Positions 23,592 through 27,500 of a stretch of 27,500 nt of DNA are shown one piece after another; the first letter of the stretch is position 1, and each line of letters starts with the position of its first letter. Below the pieces are notes generated by a model, which was not told the origin of the DNA, ran no database searches, and saw only the letters and a program-made list of their open reading frames with translations. Both the position numbers and the translations under genes were made by a program. The DNA comes from Chromera velia (Eukaryota > Sar > Chromeraceae), in contig JAHBMJ010000583.1 in assembly GCA_018398765.1 (NCBI GenBank), forward strand, positions 1 to 27,500. The letters are read 5' to 3'.

Positions 23592-24901
23592 CCTCTCTCT
23601 CTCTCCCTCTGTGTGTGTGTGGCCTCTGTGTGTGTCTGTGTGTTGGGGTGATGGGTCGGTGTGGGTGCGTGGTTTTGTTGCAGCCCTTTCTCCCTTCCTT
23701 TGTCTCTCTTTGGCCCACTCTTTGCTTGCACCCCTGGCCCCCTTTCTGCGTATTTATTTCATTCCCGCGTATACGATGGATGATGCATTTGATGAAATCA
23801 AATGTGCGAAGCTTCCCGAGGAATCAGCATTACTTGGGTGCCTGAGAGAGACATCAGGAAGAGAGAGAGACTCGTATTGGAACAGACAGACTGATTATGT
23901 ATTAATATATTGTCTGACTCCCTCCACTGTCTTTCCTTCCTCTCTTGCTGCAGCTCCGGCCAGTTTCTCGGGAGGACGTTTTGGTGTGTTCTGTCAGCAG
24001 GTGTTTTTTGAACCCCTTCTGTTTTCTTCGTATCTTTCCTCTGTCTCTTGATCTTTCTCTTTCTCATTCTCCATCTGTCTCTGTCCATGTTCTGTCCTTT
24101 TTTCTTGCTCTGGCGTCTCGATGTTCCCTCGTCTTCTCTTCCGATTTCTTCTCTTGTGTGCTTTTCGCATCTCTATCTTTCCTTGTGCGTTTAGTGAATG
24201 AAGAAAGGGTTATTCGAGAGCTTTTGTATGCAAAGAGCTATTATATGGACAGTTGCTTTTCAAGGATTTCTTCCATTAGAACGAAGCGAGAGGCACCGAC
24301 AGAGCGCAGAACGGTCTTGTCACGTGATCGTTTTCCTGTCGCAGGGGCCCTGTTGCGACGAGCTTCGAATCTGCGAGGTTTTTCAAGGAGGTTAATGATG
24401 AGAGAATCCCAGTGATCCAGGCAGAAGGGAGGAACATGAAAGTGCGCCTAAATCTCATCGTATTGTCATGTGCACATTTCATGCAGAAAGCCACTGGAGT
24501 AGTGCGTCCGTCTGCGTCAAGGGTAAGCCGGTGGAGACATTGAGCGAGAGGTTGGATGCATGGGGTCACATAAGAGGCAGATTAGTGGGTGGCTTTCCGT
24601 CTTCCAAACCCTCTTCATCATTCGTTTTTTCCTCTCCTGCTCTTACCCCTTTTTTTGCCCGCCTCCCTCCTTTTGCAATGATTTGCTTTTCCCTTGTGGT
24701 CTTATGTGTGGCTAGTGCCTCTGTGCATATTCTTGATCCCTTTTTATGTCGTTTAGCGTGTGGTAAAGTTCAAAGCAGACATTCATACAGGTTCTTCCAA
24801 GAGATGGTACGTTTTGGAAGATTCGAAATGTCATCAAATTCTACGTGCAGGAGTTGCAACAGGAGCTTGAACAGTGGAATGCCAAATTTGGGTCTCATTG
24901 A
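11330..24901 (+). CDS. Spastin-like MIT-AAA ATPase (microtubule-severing family), 25 exons
   Basis: Exons: 11330-11380, 11783-11902, 12354-12470, 13083-13164, 13973-14073, 14843-14962, 15313-15361, 15997-16037, 16514-16568, 17095-17165, 17505-17549, 18191-18211, 18502-18543, 18869-18917, 19469-19509, 20167-20218, 20672-20721, 21103-21136, 21435-21478, 22057-22105, 22509-22566, 22943-22988, 23954-23983, 24487-24522, 24851-24901. All phases agree (484 aa, TGA). Domains: Gly-rich N-terminus; MIT three-helix domain about 58-124; Ala/Gly/Pro linker; AAA cassette about 205-435. Motifs: Walker A GPPGNGKT 251-258, pore loop 1 SKWHGEGEK 282-290, Walker B VIFVDEID 306-313, RRLKTEFL 328-335, sensor 1 AATNRP 353-358, arginine fingers RRF 367-369, C-terminal helix LEQWNAKFG. 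The short stretch between GPVR and PVSRED leaves no room for the VPS4 beta domain, favouring spastin over VPS4. Family role: ATP-driven hexamer that pulls tubulin tails; MIT binds ESCRT-III. Start uncertain (see 10937). Confidence 0.88.
11450..11680 (+). repeat. TTCC/CCTT microsatellite, intron 1
   Basis: About 230 bp of CCTT tetranucleotide with TCCC sub-blocks in intron 1 of the spastin-like gene. It produces spurious Pro/Ser/Phe/Leu-rich frames on + and Lys/Glu-rich frames on -, which are not genes. Confidence 0.95.
11903..11990 (+). repeat. GTNN tetranucleotide tract at donor of intron 2
   Basis: Intron 2 begins GTTGGTTCGTTCCTTCG and continues as GTTC, GTTT, GTCT, GTAT and GTGT units in four-base register. 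The array starts at the donor itself. Confidence 0.6.
12354..13164 (+). other. MIT-domain exons 3 and 4
   Basis: Exon 3 (12354-12470) encodes helices 1 and 2, with [20 protein letters not shown] and SLFKKAIQ. Exon 4 (13083-13164) encodes the third helix, with [15 protein letters not shown]. The donor at 12471 (GTCGGA) keeps phase 0 into exon 4; the alternative GTAATA donor at 12505 would shift phase and was not used. Confidence 0.75.
13174..13812 (+). repeat. Mosaic TTTC/TTCC microsatellite, intron 4
   Basis: About 640 bp of alternating TTTC and TTCC blocks with recurring CGATCTTTC and CTGCCTTC interruptions, so the tract is a repeat of repeats. It is followed at 13813-13890 by CT/CA dinucleotide runs. 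All long frames through it are artefacts of the repeat. Confidence 0.95.
14074..14251 (+). repeat. GTCA/GTCG array starting at donor of intron 5
   Basis: About 44 tetranucleotide units, GTCA with GTCG and GGCC variants, start exactly at the exon 5 donor (exon ends 14073). A higher-order block GTCGGTCGGCCAGTCGGTCA recurs about three times within it. Confidence 0.9.
17357..17380 (+). repeat. CT dinucleotide run, intron 10
   Basis: A run of about 12 CT units after a GT-rich stretch (17316-17350). Confidence 0.9.
17740..17832 (+). repeat. TTTC microsatellite, intron 11
   Basis: About 90 bp of TTTC with occasional TTTTC breaks. A smaller TTCC/TTTCC tract follows at about 18018-18072 in the same intron. 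Confidence 0.95.
18191..18211 (+). other. 21-nt microexon (exon 12)
   Basis: Between GTCCGTGCAG and GTGAGC lie seven codons reading HGEGEKQ. They complete pore loop 1 between SKW (exon 11) and VKSLF (exon 13), exactly where the family has GEGEK. Its phase is 0 on both sides, so skipping would delete seven residues without a frameshift. Confidence 0.88.
19652..19695 (+). repeat. CT dinucleotide run, intron 15
   Basis: About 22 CT units followed by CCCCC. Confidence 0.95.
19964..20136 (+). repeat. GATT/GACT tetranucleotide array, intron 15
   Basis: About 42 units. Blocks of GATT (TTGA) alternate with blocks of GACT (CTGA). It lies about 30 bp upstream of the exon 16 acceptor at 20166, the region where a branch point and pyrimidine tract would be expected. 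Its repeated CTGAC/TTGAT units resemble branch-point cores. Confidence 0.9.
20602..20660 (+). repeat. CT then GT dinucleotide run, intron 16
   Basis: A CT run followed by GT units directly upstream of the exon 17 acceptor (AG at 20670-20671). A separate ATGT run lies near 20236-20263 in the same intron. Confidence 0.9.
21660..21712 (+). repeat. TTTC microsatellite, intron 19
   Basis: TTTC units flanked by irregular TTCC/TTCT pyrimidine-rich sequence from about 21537. Confidence 0.9.
22451..22497 (+). repeat. CTGC then GGAT tetranucleotide arrays, intron 20
   Basis: About six CTGC units switch to about six GGAT units immediately before the exon 21 acceptor (AG 22507-22508). Confidence 0.9.
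23031..23292 (+). repeat. GT/GTCT microsatellite, intron 22
   Basis: A GT run with periodic C interruptions (GTGTCTGT), ending in TGCC and TGTC tetranucleotides. A second tract lies at 23420-23590 in the same, longest, intron (965 bp). Cys/Val-rich frames through it are artefacts. Confidence 0.95.
23420..23590 (+). repeat. TGTC, GT and GCGT microsatellite, intron 22
   Basis: TCTG units pass into GT and then GTGC units. The alternating purine-pyrimidine tract is long enough to favour Z-DNA in principle. Confidence 0.95.
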
Positions 24902-25620
24902 CCGATTGACTGACTTTCAATGGAACGAATTCGAAGCGCAGCGCAATAACTTTAAAAAATGAACAACAAGCAAAGCAAAACACCCCGTGTTACCATGTGT
25001 ACCCTTATATGAAGTGCTAAAAATGAAAGTTACAGGAAAAATAACTTAAATAACTTTTAAAACACTAATTGAGTCATTCAGGAGGCGTAGGATAGAGTAG
25101 GCTAGAGAAAAAAAAATAATAAAGTGAAGAATTCGACATCTTTTTTTTTTTTTACTCAATTCAACAACGGTTCTGCAACACTTAAGCTAACTTAAGCAAC
25201 AATTGTGCAATACCTCGATAAGAGTTGTATGCTTGTCACTCAAGGTTGTTGAACAGAGAGAAAAAAAAATAGATGAGTGTATGAGTTTTTTTATGTTATA
25301 TTGCCTCCAGATGGTTGTTTCCTCTTTTTTTTCCGTTTGAGTGTATAGGGCGGGTTTAGAGCTAGAATGTAATAGAGAGAGAAACGTGAAACGCGCGGGG
25401 GGGGACGTGCTCGAGCTCACGCGGGCGCGGGGGGGCAGGGCGCTTGTATCCGCGCGGCGTGGATACAACTTTTTTGGGTGGGTTCGTAGATGGGTTCTCT
25501 GTTTTTCTTTTTTTCATCTTCTTTTCATCTCTTTTCTTTTCTTTCTCTTTCTTTCTCCTGTCCGGTTTTTTTCTCATAATTTCACTGCCTCGAAAATAGA
25601 TCATGCCCTACGGAGTTGAC
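24902..25620. other. Intergenic region downstream of the spastin-like gene
   Basis: AT-rich. An AATAAA hexamer at 25118-25123 lies about 215 nt past the stop and could be a 3'-processing signal, with low confidence. At 25140-25260 there is a relative of the CAACA-rich repeat found near 8140-8640 (CAACAACGG, GCAACACTTAAGC, GCAACAATTGTGCAA). A short G+C-rich patch sits at 25394-25460. No gene seen. Confidence 0.45.
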
Positions 25621-26178
25621 CTCTGGTCTTACTGAAGGACAGGAGAGACTGATAGGACTAACGTAGGTACCGTACTCCAGTCAGTTTAGTCAGCCCCAGG
25701 GAAGCGAAGTCACTGTGCCTGCGTCTCGTCTGATTCTCGTTTGATTTTGTGTGTATTCCTTCTTCGCTGCTGACTATCCACTGTGCTTAGCAGCCAAGCC
25801 CTTCCTCAAGAGTCGGTATCCAGGAAAGTGTTCCGTAGGGTTCCTACCCTGTAGACTGTACTCCTTACCATTTCTCAGTCTGACATGGACGTGTTCTTTT
25901 GCTTCTCTTTTTCGGTTTCCCTTTCTAGCTTTATCTTCCCTCTCGGTCGTTTCCTCTGCCACTGCAAGTCTATTCCGGTGCAAGTGGTTTTTAACCCTGG
26001 TTACTTGAGGGTGAAGCTACCCTCTGTTTCTATTTCCATTTCCATCCTAGCTAGGCTTTGATCCATGCAAATGCCCCAGTGGGGCCTAGGTCGAGAGTTC
26101 AAATCTATGCAGGAAATACTAGGTTGGCCAGAGCCTATATGGCTTACCGGCTTTAACCTTATACATCATCATCATCAT
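25621..26178 (+). mobile_element. Possible retroelement 3' end or SINE-like debris with ATC tail
   Basis: A segment of more even composition between AT-rich flanks, ending in a CATCATCATCAT microsatellite tail at about 26164-26178. Such tails are common at the 3' ends of non-LTR elements. It holds a hairpin GCCCCAGTGGGGC (about 26072-26084) and a weak B-box-like GAGTTCAAATC (about 26096-26106). A minus-strand frame of about 80 codons (25774 to about 26020) rich in Arg/Lys is also open here. No encoded enzyme is recognisable and the orientation is uncertain. Confidence 0.25.
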
Positions 26179-27158
26179 ATCTGTAGCGGACTGTATAATA
26201 TTTCAATAAATAAATCATTAAGTTTTAAGTGATGAAGTAAATAATTCTTGAAGCCATTATCTTTAGTATAGATACAAAGTTAATTGTATAATCAAAATTA
26301 TCATCTTCAGTATATGTAGTTTTGTAAAGGTTAGTAACAGTGTTTTTTATACTTATAGTTTGCTTTAATATAACTTTAACATGACAATCATTGTATCTAA
26401 AAATGATCTTTTCATAGATACATAGTGGCTTTCATGTGAGTGCCTTATCACGTGTTCCATCACGCAGGAGTACTTGAAAATACTTGAAAATCATGCACAT
26501 GCATGCACCCAGAATTTTTATGCGAATTTCAGATTTTTCAGGGCTTTGGATTGACCCGAACTTATAGTTTATAGTTTGGTTGGGGTGCGCCTGTGCGCCG
26601 GGTACACCAAACATGGCTAGCCCCCCCACTAGTATGCACTGCCCTCCAAGGACGTACAATTACACTTCATTTTCACTTTTCGTGCGCGCGAATGCGCGCG
26701 AACAAACTTAATTATGCGTTTTTGAAAATTTAATAACAATGCATGCATGCATGCATGCATGCATGCAAGTGATCGCGAATAAATTTATAGACAGCCATAT
26801 ATATGCATAGACATACAATAGGTCGATCCATCTGACACAGCAGCGGTACGTATATCTCAAACTGAGTCGTGTTGACCGTCCGGCCATTCATTAGCTTGCT
26901 CTCTTCATACTGGTGACATACGCTTCCCTATATATCGGTTCACTGTTTCGGGTCTCCTCGCATAGCCAGCGTATATATACATAAATCCACAGGATTGTTC
27001 AAGGAAAACCTTCACCGCAGCTTCGTGCAGTCGAAACTCCCTATCTCCTTTTCCTGTCGAAGGAAGGGGTCTCTCTGAATCTTTGACTTGCAAGAATCCT
27101 CAGAGCCGCAATATGTCAAGTGCGGCCAGTTTCCCTTTCGGTATTCAATACAAAATAA
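26179..27158. other. AT-rich intergenic region
   Basis: Low G+C and no coding signal. It contains a GCAT array (26740-26767). Several TATATA stretches (about 26797 and 26933-26980) lie upstream of the partial gene at the window end and could include its promoter. Confidence 0.45.
26740..26767. repeat. GCAT tetranucleotide array
   Basis: Seven GCAT units in intergenic DNA. This is the same motif that forms arrays at two acceptor sites, which shows it is not exclusive to introns. Confidence 0.95.
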
Positions 27159-27175
27159 TACAAAGTCTGTGCCAG

Positions 27176-27500
27176 CGGTGTGATTGGCATCCGTCTCCTC
27201 TGGAAGCTGTCCTCCCTCTCGAGGGAACAGAAGTTGCTGCGAGACAAACGCTTCCTCGAGGCTGTCCTTTCCCCAGAGTATCAGATTTCTCTTTTCGAAC
27301 GCTGCCACGAGTTGCACGATCTTGTCCACGATATCATCGCCCAAGACAACGTGAAGGCACTCGAACAGCTCCAGCAAGTCGATAATGTTGACCTGCGACA
27401 CCGGTTTCCCGCACTGCTCCAACGTGCCTGTGAGGAAGGGTCACTGCAGTGCATTGCCAATCTGTCGACTTCTTTTTCGTTCCATGCCCCCCAGGGCTTT
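27176..27500 (+). CDS. Partial ankyrin-repeat-like protein, runs off window end
   Basis: The plus-strand frame with codons starting at positions divisible by three is open from just after a TAA at 27156-27158 to the window end, with no ATG. The coding part therefore probably begins at an acceptor such as the AG at 27174-27175, or upstream in an unseen exon. The product is helical and acidic/Leu-rich: KRFLEAVLSPEYQISLFERC, HELHDLVHDIIAQDNVKALE, then FPALLQRACEEGSLQCIANL. The last block has the LLxxACEEGSLxxI helix-turn-helix character of an ankyrin repeat. Ankyrin solenoids bind proteins; the partner is unknown. A minus-strand frame (27012-27422) overlaps but looks like its shadow. Only about 108 residues are visible, so the family call is tentative. 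Confidence 0.5.

Noticed and set aside
22970-23845. His/Thr-rich minus and Cys/Val-rich plus frames
   Set aside because: Translations of GT microsatellites in intron 22.
24348-24416. Open block after TGTCGCAG reading [12 protein letters not shown] and ending in TGA
   Set aside because: It looks like a terminal exon, but exons 24487-24522 and 24851-24901 give the expected VVRPSAS and LEQWNAKFG ending with matching phase.
24792-24806. Tiny block between CATACAG and GTACGT
   Set aside because: Too short to judge and not needed; the adjacent exons already join in phase 0.
26050-26125. Possible tRNA gene (B-box-like GAGTTCAAATC)
   Set aside because: No paired acceptor stem and the T-arm does not fold; at most a degraded SINE-like piece.
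27012-27422. 136-codon minus-strand frame
   Set aside because: Antisense to the more protein-like plus-strand frame at 27176-27500; its distal half is unlike a folded protein.

Overview
This is a nuclear window from an intron-rich eukaryote. Spliced coding blocks, dense microsatellites, AT-rich intergenic DNA and expanded leucine-rich-repeat and ankyrin-like genes best fit a chromerid alveolate such as Chromera velia. That assignment is an inference from gene style, not a sequence match. No prokaryotic operons, plastid genes or CRISPR arrays are present.

Layout: (1) 24-572, minus strand, a small unrecognised ORF. (2) 573-2267, intergenic, ending in a degenerate tandem repeat (2268-2478). (3) 2777-7403, plus strand, an 8-exon gene for a ribonuclease-inhibitor-type leucine-rich-repeat protein of about 945 aa. 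(4) 7404-9650, AT-rich DNA with a dispersed CAACA-rich repeat family and a perfect 22-bp inverted repeat. (5) about 9600-10660, minus strand, a probable decayed 3' end of a non-LTR retrotransposon. (6) 11330-24901, plus strand, a 25-exon gene for a spastin-like AAA ATPase (MIT domain plus one AAA cassette, about 484 aa). Only about 11% of its span is coding. (7) 24902-27158, AT-rich intergenic DNA with retroelement-like debris. (8) about 27176 to beyond the window end, plus strand, the 5' part of a probable ankyrin-repeat-like gene.

The spastin-like gene was assembled by eye from conserved blocks. All 25 exons join with compatible phase and no internal stop (1455 nt = 484 codons plus stop). 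The LRR gene likewise closes at 2838 nt. With 31 intron boundaries fixed by homology and frame, the splice signals look unusual: 19/31 donors start GTC, 31/31 have G at +5, and 26/31 acceptors end GCAG. At least ten introns begin with a tandem GTNN microsatellite that starts exactly at the donor, and two acceptors end in a TGCA array. This splice-site-anchored repeat pattern is the most novel observation here. The second is the one-repeat-per-exon design of the LRR gene's 5' half beside a 2.3-kb intronless 3' exon.

The genes do not form a pathway. The spastin-like protein should act on microtubules and membranes, the LRR and ankyrin-like proteins are likely binding scaffolds, and the minus-strand ORF is unknown. 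No computation was run; all calls are from reading the sequence.
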